A model generated the notes under the pieces. The model did no database searches. It was not told where the DNA came from and was given only the letters and a program-made list of their open reading frames with translations. Shown in pieces: positions 1-8,379 of a stretch of DNA of 64,000 bases; position 1 is the first letter of the stretch; each line of letters begins with the position of its first letter. The position numbers and the translations under genes were made by a program. Source of the stretch: Marinobacter sp. SS21. Lineage in GTDB: Bacteria; Pseudomonadota; Gammaproteobacteria; Pseudomonadales; Oleiphilaceae. The DNA lies in assembly GCF_028369065.1 (NCBI RefSeq), contig NZ_JAQNDA010000011.1, forward strand, positions 94,363-158,362, read 5' to 3'.

Positions 1-60
1 GGCCAGGATTTCCATGTGGGTCTCGCCAAAGAAGGCGTCGTAATGGGTCTTGCCCAGTAA
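1..60 (+). CDS. C-terminal end of an unidentified protein
   Basis: The window opens inside a gene. Its last 19 codons are visible, ending ...KEGVVMGLAQ with TAA at 58-60. The frame is open from the first base, and the stop is followed at once by a strong hairpin, as expected for the last gene of a transcript. The visible tail is too short to assign to a family, so no function is proposed. Confidence 0.5.
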   Translation, partial: GQDFHVGLAKEGVVMGLAQ

Positions 61-99
61 CAACAAAGCCCGGGTCTTTCGACACCGGGCTTTGTTGTT
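59..99. terminator. Bidirectional intrinsic terminator
   Basis: A perfect 15-bp stem (59-73 pairing with 85-99) has an 11-nt spacer. It starts within the stop codon of the preceding gene and lies 8 bases past the CCA end of the convergent tRNA-Pro. It carries A-rich and T-rich arms on either side, so it can stop transcription from both directions. Confidence 0.75.
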
Positions 100-107
100 G
101 ATCGATA

Positions 108-184
108 TGGTCGGGACGGCAGGATTTGAACCTGCGACCACCTGCACCCCATACAGGTGCGCTACCAGGCTGCGCTACGCCCCG
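108..184 (-). tRNA. tRNA-Pro, anticodon GGG
   Basis: Read on the minus strand, this 77-nt gene begins CGGGGCG, which pairs with CGTCCCG before discriminator A and an encoded CCA. The D-arm AGCGCAGCCTGGTAGCGC and the T-arm GGTTCAAATCC are canonical. The anticodon stem CCTGT/GCAGG encloses the loop ATGGGGT, placing GGG at positions 34-36, so it decodes CCC and CCU. The gene appears to be a single transcript ending at the hairpin at 59-99. Confidence 0.95.
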
Positions 185-687
185 AGACGCTACCGGAGGC
201 CCGTGATGCAAGCCAGGCTTGCTGGGTTCCGTGTTACTGCTGCGAATGCCTTCAGTAACTTAGCGGGAGCGAAGTCTACACTAGCCATTGCCAAAAGGAA
301 ACAGCTTTTTGGCAATGGTGACGTCGCCGTGGCCAATGCCGGGGAGTTGGTGAATGCCGGCGTTTTTCTGGTGGGTTTGCGTGGTGGGGCGAAAGGGCGA
401 TGCGCGCCGGTGACGAGCCAGTTTGTGTCGGGTGGGCAGGTGATATTTGTTTAGTGATGTAAAAATGATCGATGGCCGGGCGCTGCTATTGTGAAGTCGT
501 TGTTTGGGGTGAATGGCGACCAACACAAGGGGCCGTGTGAAGTGTAGAGTGCAGTCGATCCATAGGTGGCCCGGCGGCTTGGCCGTTTTGAACTTTTGAG
601 GTCAAACCAATAAACTGGTTCGAGTATTTCCAAAGCAAAGGCTATGGCCTTTCCTTGAAGTTGACTCGAATACAGGAGGCTCTGTCT
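185..687. other. Intergenic region with one strong hairpin
   Basis: No convincing coding region is seen in these 503 bp. A perfect 12-bp inverted repeat lies at 285-296 and 307-318 (CCATTGCCAAAA against TTTTGGCAATGG, 10-nt loop). It has no following T-run on either strand, so it is a weak terminator candidate and may instead be an operator or mRNA structure. The region must also hold the tRNA-Pro promoter (minus) and the BCCT gene promoter (plus), but neither is clear enough to place. Confidence 0.4.
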
Positions 688-2277
688 GTGGGCAACGTTG
701 TCAAAGACGAGTATCAAACCGATTACGTGGTCGGTCAGGATAATATCAATCCGTTCGGCCTGGATCTTCATCAACCCGTGTTTCCCATTGCGGCGGTGCT
801 GGTTGTGCTGTTCGTGGCTGGCACCATGATCTTCCCGGCAGCGTCCAAGGAATTGCTGGACGGTGCCAAGTGGGGGGCGATCAATACGTTCGACTGGTTT
901 TTCCTGATCAGTGCGAACATCTTTGTTGTGGTCTGTCTGGCGCTGATCTTTATGCCGGTGGGTCGCATCCGGTTGGGAGGCCAGGACGCCCGCCCAGAGT
1001 TCTCCACCGTGTCCTGGTTTGCCATGCTGTTTGCCGCAGGCATGGGCATTGGCCTGATGTTCTGGGCGGTGGCGGAGCCGGTTGCCTACTACACGGACTG
1101 GTATGGAACCCCATTGGGTGCCGAGCCCAACTCGGACGAAGGCGCGCGTATGGCAATGGGGGCGACCATGTACCACTGGGGACTGCACCCCTGGGCGATC
1201 TATGCGGTTGTGGCACTGTCTTTGGCGTTCTTCGCCTTCAACAAAGGCATGCCGCTGACAATCCGCTCGGCGTTCTTCCCCTTATTGCGAGACCGGGTCT
1301 GGGGCTGGCCGGGACACATCATTGATATCCTGGCGGTACTGGCCACCATCTTTGGCCTGGCCACCTCGCTGGGCTTTGGCGCGCAGCAGGCCGCTTCCGG
1401 GATTGACTACCTGTTTGGCACCTCCAGCGGCATCAGTACCCAGATGACCATCATTACCGGCGTTACCCTGGTGGCCCTGATATCCGTCCTGCGGGGCCTG
1501 GATGGCGGGGTCAAGGTCCTGAGTAACATCAACATGGTGTTGGCGGGGTTGCTGCTGTTCTTCATAGTGTTCGCCGGCCCTACCATGACCGTGCTGGACA
1601 CGATGTGGGTCACCTCGTCGGCGTATGTGGCCAACATCGTACCGCTGAGTAACCCGTTCGGTCGGGAGGATGAGGCCTGGTTCCATGGCTGGACCGTGTT
1701 CTACTGGGCCTGGTGGATTTCCTGGTCACCGTTTGTGGGAATGTTCATTGCCCGGGTGTCCAAGGGCCGTACCGTGCGGGAATTCATCACCGCGGTGCTG
1801 GTGGTTCCAACCCTGATTACGGTGCTGTGGATGAGTGCGTTCGGTGGCACGGCACTGGAGCAGATCCAGGAGGGCATCGGTGCGCTCGCGGCCAACGGCC
1901 TGACCGAGGTGCCGCTGGCGATGTTCCAGATGCTGGAAAACCTGCCTCTGGTCACCGTGACCTCGTTCATTGGTATCGTGCTGGTGCTGGTGTTCTTCGT
2001 GACTTCCTCGGATTCCGGTTCCCTGGTGATTGACAGCATCACCGCCGGGGGCAAGACCGATGCGCCCACGGCCCAACGGGTGTTCTGGGTGATCATGGAA
2101 GGTGCGATAGCGGCGGCCCTGATCTTTGGCGGTGGAGACGACGCGCTGGGGGCGATCCAGGCCTCGGCGATAACCGCCGGTCTGCCGTTCACTGCCATTC
2201 TGCTGGCCATGACCTGGGGTTTGTTGAAAGGGCTAAGTCATGAGCGCAAGCTGTTGATGGCCGAGGGGAAACTGTAA
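688..2277 (+). CDS. BCCT family betaine/choline/carnitine-type transporter
   Basis: This 529-residue inner-membrane protein is expected to import a quaternary ammonium or sulfonium osmolyte by Na+ or H+ symport. About twelve hydrophobic segments are visible. The family signature is present around residues 335-360 (GWTVFYWAWWISWSPFVG, then MFIARVSKGRTVREF), in TM8 and the following loop, with the Trp-rich substrate cage. Another conserved stretch is GMGIGLMFWAVAEPV near residue 115. The GTG start at 688 is chosen because AGGAGG lies 10 bases upstream; an ATG 33 bases earlier has no such site. The C-terminal tail is short, so it may lack the long osmosensing tail of BetP. Which substrate it carries cannot be read from the sequence. 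Confidence 0.9.
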   Translation: MGNVVKDEYQTDYVVGQDNINPFGLDLHQPVFPIAAVLVVLFVAGTMIFPAASKELLDGAKWGAINTFDWFFLISANIFVVVCLALIFMPVGRIRLGGQDARPEFSTVSWFAMLFAAGMGIGLMFWAVAEPVAYYTDWYGTPLGAEPNSDEGARMAMGATMYHWGLHPWAIYAVVALSLAFFAFNKGMPLTIRSAFFPLLRDRVWGWPGHIIDILAVLATIFGLATSLGFGAQQAASGIDYLFGTSSGISTQMTIITGVTLVALISVLRGLDGGVKVLSNINMVLAGLLLFFIVFAGPTMTVLDTMWVTSSAYVANIVPLSNPFGREDEAWFHGWTVFYWAWWISWSPFVGMFIARVSKGRTVREFITAVLVVPTLITVLWMSAFGGTALEQIQEGIGALAANGLTEVPLAMFQMLENLPLVTVTSFIGIVLVLVFFVTSSDSGSLVIDSITAGGKTDAPTAQRVFWVIMEGAIAAALIFGGGDDALGAIQASAITAGLPFTAILLAMTWGLLKGLSHERKLLMAEGKL

Positions 2278-2406
2278 GAATTGTGCCGCGATTCAACAAA
2301 CTCGGAGGCTCGCTTCGTTTTTCATTGTTTCGTTGCACAATGTTTCATTGCCGTAATGGCGCGACATCGCCCCATGGTCGTAGGTGTTCACGGACGCCGA
2401 GTCCTT

Positions 2407-2498
2407 CGTAGGATGTGGTGAGCAAAGCGAACCGCATCGTGCTCACGTCTGCATGGTCTTGGCGCTGATGCGGTTCGCTTTGCTCACCGCATCCTACG
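2407..2498. repeat. REP/BIME-like palindromic element, family A copy 1
   Basis: Two inverted arms of the form GTAGGATGTGGTGAGC...GAACCGCATC and its complement flank a 25-30 base spacer. Related copies lie at 11554, 27251, 37842, 49410 and 63035, always between genes or at a gene end. It sits in the convergent space between the BCCT gene and the ATP-grasp gene, which otherwise holds nothing recognisable (2278-2596). Confidence 0.85.
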
Positions 2499-2596
2499 GG
2501 GTTATTGAGGTCAAAGATCAAAGTAGCCGTTGCCAACCCAGTTAGACAAGCCTTGGGATGGAGAAATCGGGGGGCTGTGGGCGTGTTCTGGAACAG

Positions 2597-3541
2597 CTAC
2601 TGGCCAAACATCTCCATGGCGTAGGACACCCGGCCTTCCGGGGTAAAGTGGGGGCGCTTCAGTTTCTCAATGGTGCGCAGCCGGGTCAGCAGCCCACGGC
2701 CGTTGGCCATCTGGATCGCCAGCCCGGGGCGGGCGTTCAGTTCCAACAACAGGGGTCCGGCTTTGGCATCCACCACCAGATCCACGCCCATGTAGCCCAG
2801 GCCGGTCGCCTCGTAGCACCGGGACGCCATCACCAACATGTGGTTCCAGTCGTCGATCCTGAGGTCGCTCAAGGGCAATCCGGTGTCCGGGTGCAGGGTA
2901 ATGGTGCGGTTGAACTGCACCGCATTCAGGCTGTGCCCGGTGCCAATGTCCAGCCCGACACCCACGGCGCCCTGGTGAAGATTCGCCTTACCGTCCGAAT
3001 CGGTGGTGGCCAATCGCAGCATCGCCATCACCGGGTAGCCCTGGAACACCACGATGCGAATGTCGGGTACGCCCTGGAAAGAATATTTGGCCAGCGATGC
3101 CGATGGTTGCACTAAGTCCTCGACAATGGCCACATCGGGGGTGCCGCCCAGGGAGTAGAGGCCGGCGAGGATGTTGGACAAGTGGCGCTCGAGAAAACCA
3201 AGGCTGACCGAGGCGCCAGAGGCCTTGATGTAGCGGTCTTCCTCCCGGCGGGTAATCACCGTAATGCCTTTGCCGCCGGAGCCCTTGGCCGGTTTGATGG
3301 CGAAGCCGTCAAGCTCCTCGACCAGTTCGCGGAAATGGCTAATCTCGTGCTGCTGCCGTACGACCTGCAGTAGCTTGGGCGTCTGCACCTCATACTCTGC
3401 TGCCAGCAGCTTGGTCTTCAGCTTGTTGTCCACCAGAGGGTAGGACGACCGGTCATTGTAACGGCCGATGTAGTCCACGTTGCGCCGGTTCATGCTGAGA
3501 ATGCCTGCCCGGTGAAGGCGCAGGGGCGAGATCCAGTTCAT
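2597..3541 (-). CDS. RimK-related ATP-grasp ligase (alpha-L-glutamate ligase-like)
   Basis: This 314-residue cytoplasmic enzyme has an ATP-grasp fold. The glycine-rich nucleotide loop is KPAKGSGGKG at residues 83-92, and the Mg-binding ELNARPG lies at 267-273, as in RimK-type enzymes that add glutamate or other amino acids to a carboxyl group through an acyl phosphate. It fits the RimK-related glutamate-ligase-like family (as I recall TIGR02291) rather than RimK itself, because the RimK N-terminal domain is replaced by a short helical region. The start codon overlaps the stop of the 7-TM gene (ATGA), so the two are translationally coupled. Family function is not established. From context I infer ligation of an amino acid or peptide to an envelope-linked substrate. 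It is the last gene of the operon. Confidence 0.85.
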   Translation of the reverse strand: MNWISPLRLHRAGILSMNRRNVDYIGRYNDRSSYPLVDNKLKTKLLAAEYEVQTPKLLQVVRQQHEISHFRELVEELDGFAIKPAKGSGGKGITVITRREEDRYIKASGASVSLGFLERHLSNILAGLYSLGGTPDVAIVEDLVQPSASLAKYSFQGVPDIRIVVFQGYPVMAMLRLATTDSDGKANLHQGAVGVGLDIGTGHSLNAVQFNRTITLHPDTGLPLSDLRIDDWNHMLVMASRCYEATGLGYMGVDLVVDAKAGPLLLELNARPGLAIQMANGRGLLTRLRTIEKLKRPHFTPEGRVSYAMEMFGQ

Positions 3542-5052
3542 TGATCATAGGCCTTCATCGGGTGAAAGCGGCGCAGCTCACTCAGTTTGTAGCCAGTGTA
3601 CTGGCCCATCAGCAGGATCAGGCCGAGGATGACCAGGTGCAGTTCGGGGAAGTTGAAAGTCAGGTGGCCGGCCAGTGGGGCGCTCATTGCCAGATAGGCG
3701 CACACGGCCACAAACAGACTGCCAAAGCCCTGTATGACCACTTCCCGGGGACCTTCTTCCTCCCACAGAATGGACATCCGTTCGATGGTCCAGGCCAGAA
3801 TAATCATCGGGAAGAAGGTCACTGTCATGCCGGTATTGAAACCCATTTGATAGCCGACAATGCTGATGCCGGTGGTAATGAAGATAACCAGGATGATCAG
3901 CGCGGATATCCGCGAGACCAGCAACAGGTTCAACGCGGATAGGTAGCCGCGCATCAACAGGCCCAGGGAAACCACGGAAATGAACGCCACCAGGCCCGGG
4001 ATCAGGGAGGTTTGCACAAAGGCGACGGCAATCAGCACCGGCATGAATGTGCCGGATGTCCGAATGCCGATCACGATCCGCATAAAGGCAACGATCATGG
4101 CGCCGAGTGGCAGCAGTAACAGCATGCGAAACATGCCTTGTTCTTCAATCGGTAGCTGGTAGAGGCTGATAAAGCCCAAACCATTCTCGTTGGCCTGCGC
4201 CCTTGCCAACTCAAGCGCCGGGACCGTTTGCCTGAGCATGGAGAAGGTCACCTGGGATTCGCTGCCACCGACCACGTCAAGCAGGGAAACGGCGGCTTGC
4301 CGCCACAGCACGACGTTCTCAGGCAGTCCCTGGGTGCCTGTGTGAGGGTTGAAGGTGAGCCATTGTTCGCCGTCGTAGATCTGCAGGAAGGGCTTCAGCC
4401 GTTGTCGGCGGCGAGCATCCTCCAGCTGAAGGCCGTCGGCAATGCGGGCGGGAATGCCGGCGTGATTGAGCATGCGGGTGAGCAGTTCTACATAATTGGT
4501 GCCCGAGACCAGCAGGGTGGTGTTCTGCTGCGGGTTCTCCGGTTGCATCAGCTTGATCAGCTCGCGGGTCAGGCTCTCGGGGCTGCTGGACCTTTCCCGT
4601 GCCTGCTGCAGCACCTCGCGGACAGCCGTAGCCTGGGGCTCCTCCCAGAACATTCGCTCCGCCTCGGGTGGTCGTTTGGGGATGGGGCCTCCGACGCTGT
4701 CATCCGACACCAGCTGAACCTTGAAGTACAGGGTTTGTGCGCCGGACGCATAGCGCTTGGACCACTCGGCGCGACGATTGCCGCTTTCTTCAATGATTGA
4801 AAAACCGTAACCAGGGGAGGCGGCTTGCTCGGTCAGCAACTGAAATCCGGGTGGCTGGTCCGGAATGTTCAGGCTGGCCATCACCGGTCGGTTCTCGGCC
4901 TGGAAATCGATACGGGCCTCGACCAGCCAGACCGGGTGTTGTTCCCCTTCAAACCAGGGAATGCCGAGTTCGACATGACGCAAAACCGCCAGGGCGAGCC
5001 CGGCGGTGATCAGCAGGAAGATGGCAAAGAAAAACGGCGAGCGGGAGGTCAC
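3538..5052 (-). CDS. Inactive transglutaminase fused to a seven-helix membrane domain
   Basis: This 504-residue protein has one N-terminal transmembrane helix (about residues 8-27). A periplasmic region of about 280 residues follows with a transglutaminase-like pattern (LLVSGTNYVELLTRMLNHAGIPARIADGL, here broken: LLVSGTNYVELL / TRMLNHAGIPARIADG) that lacks the expected catalytic Cys at the helix start. About seven hydrophobic helices follow from residue 310. This is the 7TM plus inactive transglutaminase architecture known to travel with ATP-grasp amidoligases. The start is GTG, overlapping the TGA of the protease gene upstream; the stop overlaps the ATG of the ligase. It probably binds a peptide in the periplasm and couples it to the cytosolic ligase; this role is an inference. 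Confidence 0.85.
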   Translation of the reverse strand: MTSRSPFFFAIFLLITAGLALAVLRHVELGIPWFEGEQHPVWLVEARIDFQAENRPVMASLNIPDQPPGFQLLTEQAASPGYGFSIIEESGNRRAEWSKRYASGAQTLYFKVQLVSDDSVGGPIPKRPPEAERMFWEEPQATAVREVLQQARERSSSPESLTRELIKLMQPENPQQNTTLLVSGTNYVELLTRMLNHAGIPARIADGLQLEDARRRQRLKPFLQIYDGEQWLTFNPHTGTQGLPENVVLWRQAAVSLLDVVGGSESQVTFSMLRQTVPALELARAQANENGLGFISLYQLPIEEQGMFRMLLLLPLGAMIVAFMRIVIGIRTSGTFMPVLIAVAFVQTSLIPGLVAFISVVSLGLLMRGYLSALNLLLVSRISALIILVIFITTGISIVGYQMGFNTGMTVTFFPMIILAWTIERMSILWEEEGPREVVIQGFGSLFVAVCAYLAMSAPLAGHLTFNFPELHLVILGLILLMGQYTGYKLSELRRFHPMKAYDQ

Positions 5053-5861
5053 TGGCTTGAATCCTTACCCGACAGCAGGGACGCCGGCAGTTCGGTAGCG
5101 AACTCCTTGCCGACATCGATCAACATGACGTCCCGGAGGATGTTGCGGCCGATCAGGACGGTATTGGAGAGGTGTTCTCGATCTGTCAGGGTGAACTCCG
5201 CTTTTTGCCGGTGATTGCCAATGGCAAACTGCAATTCGATCACCGCCCTGCGTTCGTATTCCTCGACGTTGGACTGGATAATACGAACATTCCTGACGAT
5301 CTCGCGTTCGAGCGTCCGATACTGCCCGTCCGAATTGGGAACCGGCACGTCAAAGCGGACCCAGTTCTGGCCATTCCGTTCGAAACGGCGGATATTGCGT
5401 GCATCCAACGACGATGTCTCGGCGCCGCTGTCGATACGCGCAACGTACACGAAGCCTGGGCCAACAAGATAGAAACGCTCGCGTTCACCGACCACCAGCT
5501 TACCGGCCAGCCGATTGGCATAGCCTTCGCGCTCGGTGTTTTCGGGCGTTTGGGTGATGGCCTCGCAGACCACCGGTGCCGGTAACCGCGGGCAGCTGGG
5601 TTTTTCCACTTTCTCCTCGATGGCAGCGAGGATCAGATCGGTGTCAGACCGGCTTTGCCGAATCAGGGTGTCGTGGCGTTCCACCGAGGTGGACAGCAGT
5701 GAGTTCAGGCCCAAACGCTGCTCGGACATGGCGGAGTCCAGTTGCCGGATGTCCTCCTTGGGAATCAAGAAAAAGCGATCGCTGGCGCAGCCTGACAACG
5801 CGATGACCGCGAGCAGTAGAGCGGCGATTGAATACCCCGGTTGAAACCATCGAAAAAACAT
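5049..5861 (-). CDS. Retropepsin-like aspartic protease lipoprotein (Zn_protease/RimB-type family)
   Basis: This 270-residue precursor has a signal peptide ending in the lipobox LSGC (Cys25), so it should be anchored in the outer or inner membrane facing the periplasm. A coiled-coil-like stretch (about 35-85) precedes the protease domain. The domain carries the retropepsin motif DSGAETSSLDA at 144-154, with Asp144 as the predicted catalytic residue. The family is often named ATP-dependent zinc protease, but its motif is that of single-Asp dimeric retropepsins. AGAGG lies upstream of the ATG. It is the first gene of the three-gene operon and is expected to cleave or trim the product the ATP-grasp enzyme makes. 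Confidence 0.85.
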   Translation of the reverse strand: MFFRWFQPGYSIAALLLAVIALSGCASDRFFLIPKEDIRQLDSAMSEQRLGLNSLLSTSVERHDTLIRQSRSDTDLILAAIEEKVEKPSCPRLPAPVVCEAITQTPENTEREGYANRLAGKLVVGERERFYLVGPGFVYVARIDSGAETSSLDARNIRRFERNGQNWVRFDVPVPNSDGQYRTLEREIVRNVRIIQSNVEEYERRAVIELQFAIGNHRQKAEFTLTDREHLSNTVLIGRNILRDVMLIDVGKEFATELPASLLSGKDSSQ

Positions 5862-6051
5862 TCAGAACCTCTGGATTTGCAGTGGGAAGACTTCTTCAGG
5901 TCTTTTTCCAAACTGCCAACAAAACGCAGGCACCTACCTGATTCCCTGGCGATTCCTCGGTGCGCACAGTATTGCGCGTGAGTATACAACACTCGGCCTG
6001 ATCGATGCTTTACCGAAGATTAAGGAAGGCCGGAAATTGCTCAACGACGTC

Positions 6052-6423
6052 TTAATCGAGTCCGTTCGGGTCTGCGGAAGGGGGGTGGCGTCTGCTCAGG
6101 AAGTGGTCGTTGCCGAAAATATCCCCGGATCGCAGGTAATCCTGAATGACCGGAGAGCAGTTGAGGTAAAACAGCAGCAGCTCGCGCTGAACGTCCTTGT
6201 CCTGGACCCGGGCCGCATACTGAATCAGCTGGCGGATGGCGTCGTCTCCGCTGGATTCCAGGGATAGGCTATAACGGTCGGTGAGTAATCGGGTCAGGCG
6301 GTCGAGATGGAACTCACCAGTGTGGGTGAGGTGGGGGAGCAGGCGAACCTGGCGCTCCCTGGCCTCGTTGCGGGTGCTGAGGGCGGGATGATCCAAGGTC
6401 TTTCGCCAGAGTCGTTTCAGCAT
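6052..6423 (-). CDS. Conserved hypothetical protein, 123 aa
   Basis: This small soluble protein has no signal peptide or membrane helix. It is rich in charged residues and predicted helices: a basic N-terminus (MLKRLWRKT), a central LTRLLTDRYSLSLESSGDDA segment and a C-terminal HFLSRRHPPSADPNGLD tail. AGGA lies about 8 bases upstream of the ATG. Its stop lies about 190 bp upstream of the start of the protease operon on the same strand, so it could be co-transcribed with it, though the spacing argues for a separate unit. I do not recognise the family. Confidence 0.6.
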   Translation of the reverse strand: MLKRLWRKTLDHPALSTRNEARERQVRLLPHLTHTGEFHLDRLTRLLTDRYSLSLESSGDDAIRQLIQYAARVQDKDVQRELLLFYLNCSPVIQDYLRSGDIFGNDHFLSRRHPPSADPNGLD

Positions 6424-6738
6424 CTGAATGTCCTGTGGTTTTTGAATACCTGTCCCTGGGTGGTGCCCCGCGCTGGGCTTCCCAGTCCAGGTGGCAGAAC
6501 ATTGCTTGTATTTTTGCCCATCACATAACTCACTTTCTAGCCCATAGAGACTGCGCAGTCCAGTTTGAAAACGCTCGGGCCCTGGTTTCAGCGGCTTCCA
6601 GCGGCTGAATTTCGCTGTTTTACCAACGCTTCGGCTATGAACAGCCGCGACTTGAGAGGGGACGGGTTATTCAGCAGCGTACCGGATACGTTAAACTTGC
6701 AGCGAAGGATGATATCCACCATTTTCCAGGAGTGTTAC
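6424..6738. other. Intergenic region between divergent genes
   Basis: The 315 bp between the hypothetical gene at 6052-6423 (minus) and rmuC (plus) must hold both promoters. An open frame continues upstream of the chosen rmuC start, but it lacks a ribosome binding site and coding character. Apart from a short direct repeat (CAGCGGCT at about 6587 and 6598) nothing recognisable is seen. Confidence 0.35.
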
Positions 6739-8352
6739 GTGCCCGACTTTACCCAACGGCTTTTGTCCGATCCGCCTGTGGCGGTGGCCCTGCTGATTAC
6801 CCTGCTGGCCGGCTTGATGTTGATGTCTTTTCTGTATTTGAGGGGCCGCCGTCAGGTTCAGTGGTTGACGCAGTCCCTGGATGAGGCCCAACAGCAAGTG
6901 CGCGACCAGGATTACCAGCAGGCGTTGCAAGCCCAACAGGCGGAACAGATCGCCAGTCAACGGGACGAGCTGAAAGACCGGTTGGCGGAGCTGGAAGGCG
7001 AGCGGGCATCCATCCGGGACCAGGTGGGCGGGCTGGAAAGCAGAAACGCCGCGCTGGATGCCGAGGGCCGGGCCCGGGCGGAGCGGCTCCAGCAGCTGGA
7101 ATCTGAACGGGCGGCATTGCAGGCCAAGGCGGATCAGCTGGCACAGGAACTCCATGACCATCGCGCCCGGCTGCGGGAAAGTGAGGCGGTGATGGCGAAG
7201 GAACAGCGCGTCGCGAACGAGAAGCTGGAGCTGCTGGAGCGCAATCGTGACGCATTGAAACAAGAGTTCGAAAACCTGGCCAACAAGATCTTCGAGCAGA
7301 AGAACGAGCGTTTCAGCCAGCAAACCCGCTCCAGTCTGGACACCTTGCTCAACCCGTTCCGGGACCAGCTCCAGGACTTCCGCAAGCGGGTCGAGGATGT
7401 CTACACCACCGAGACCAAGGACCGCCAGGCGCTGCGTTCCGAAATCAAATCTCTGCAGGAGCTCAATCGTCAGATTACCGAAGAGGCGGCGAATCTGACC
7501 AAGGCGCTGAAGGGCGACAAGAAAATTCAGGGCAACTGGGGCGAACTGATCCTTGAGCGGGTATTGGAACGTTCCGGACTGCGCAAGGGCATCGAGTACG
7601 AAACCCAGGGCAGTTACCGGGACGGCGACGGCAACCTATTGCGCCCGGATGTCATCGTCCATTTGCCGGACAGTCGCAACCTGGTCGTCGACTCCAAGGT
7701 CTCCCTGGTGGCGTACCAGCAGTGGGTGACGGAAGAGGACGAGGGCTTGCGGGCCGATGCACTGAAGACCCACGTCGAGGCGGTGCGCGCCCATATCCGC
7801 GCCCTGAGCGAGAAGGACTACAGTCAGCTCAACGGCCTGCACTCGCCGGATTTTGTGCTGCTGTTCATGCCCATCGAGCCGGCCTTTGTGGCGGCATTCC
7901 AGCAGGACGAGAACCTGTTCGCAGAAGCCTTTGAGCGAAAGATTATCGTGGTCACTCCCACCACCTTGCTGGCGACACTGCGCACCATCGAGAACATCTG
8001 GCGCTACGAGCGCCAGAGCCAGAACGCCCGGCGCATAGCCGACCGGGCCGGTGCGGTGTATGACAAGCTGCGGGTGTTTGTGGAAGCCATGGAAAAATTG
8101 GGCGGTCAGTTGCAGACGGCGCAGGGCACATACGATGGGGCGATGAACACGTTAACCCGCGGTCGTGGCAACCTGGTGTCCCAGGCCAATCGCTTTGTCG
8201 AGTTGGGGGTTCGTGTTAAAAAAGAGCTGCCGAAGTCCATTCTCGACCAGGCCGAAGTCGATGTTGATGCCGGCGACGACGAAGCGCCGTTACGCCGTGA
8301 TGAAGCCAGTTCCATGGAACGCGAGCAACCGGAAGCCGTCGAAGAAAAATAA
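6739..8352 (+). CDS. rmuC: DNA recombination protein RmuC
   Basis: This 537-residue protein limits recombination at inverted repeats and other DNA rearrangements in E. coli; its C-terminal half belongs to the PD-(D/E)xK nuclease fold. The sequence shows one N-terminal membrane helix (about 12-32) and a long coiled coil (about 40-200). The RmuC core follows: NWGELILERVLERSGL, RPDVIVHLPDSRNLVVDSK (with the D...DSK catalytic pattern), and FMPIEPAF. GTG at 6739 is chosen because CCAGGAG lies 5-6 bases upstream. This start puts the membrane helix at the N-terminus, as in the family. A TPR lipoprotein-like gene follows 27 bp downstream and is probably co-transcribed. Confidence 0.93.
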   Translation: MPDFTQRLLSDPPVAVALLITLLAGLMLMSFLYLRGRRQVQWLTQSLDEAQQQVRDQDYQQALQAQQAEQIASQRDELKDRLAELEGERASIRDQVGGLESRNAALDAEGRARAERLQQLESERAALQAKADQLAQELHDHRARLRESEAVMAKEQRVANEKLELLERNRDALKQEFENLANKIFEQKNERFSQQTRSSLDTLLNPFRDQLQDFRKRVEDVYTTETKDRQALRSEIKSLQELNRQITEEAANLTKALKGDKKIQGNWGELILERVLERSGLRKGIEYETQGSYRDGDGNLLRPDVIVHLPDSRNLVVDSKVSLVAYQQWVTEEDEGLRADALKTHVEAVRAHIRALSEKDYSQLNGLHSPDFVLLFMPIEPAFVAAFQQDENLFAEAFERKIIVVTPTTLLATLRTIENIWRYERQSQNARRIADRAGAVYDKLRVFVEAMEKLGGQLQTAQGTYDGAMNTLTRGRGNLVSQANRFVELGVRVKKELPKSILDQAEVDVDAGDDEAPLRRDEASSMEREQPEAVEEK

Positions 8353-8379
8353 CCTGCAAGATTCAATGGAGAAAGCCGT

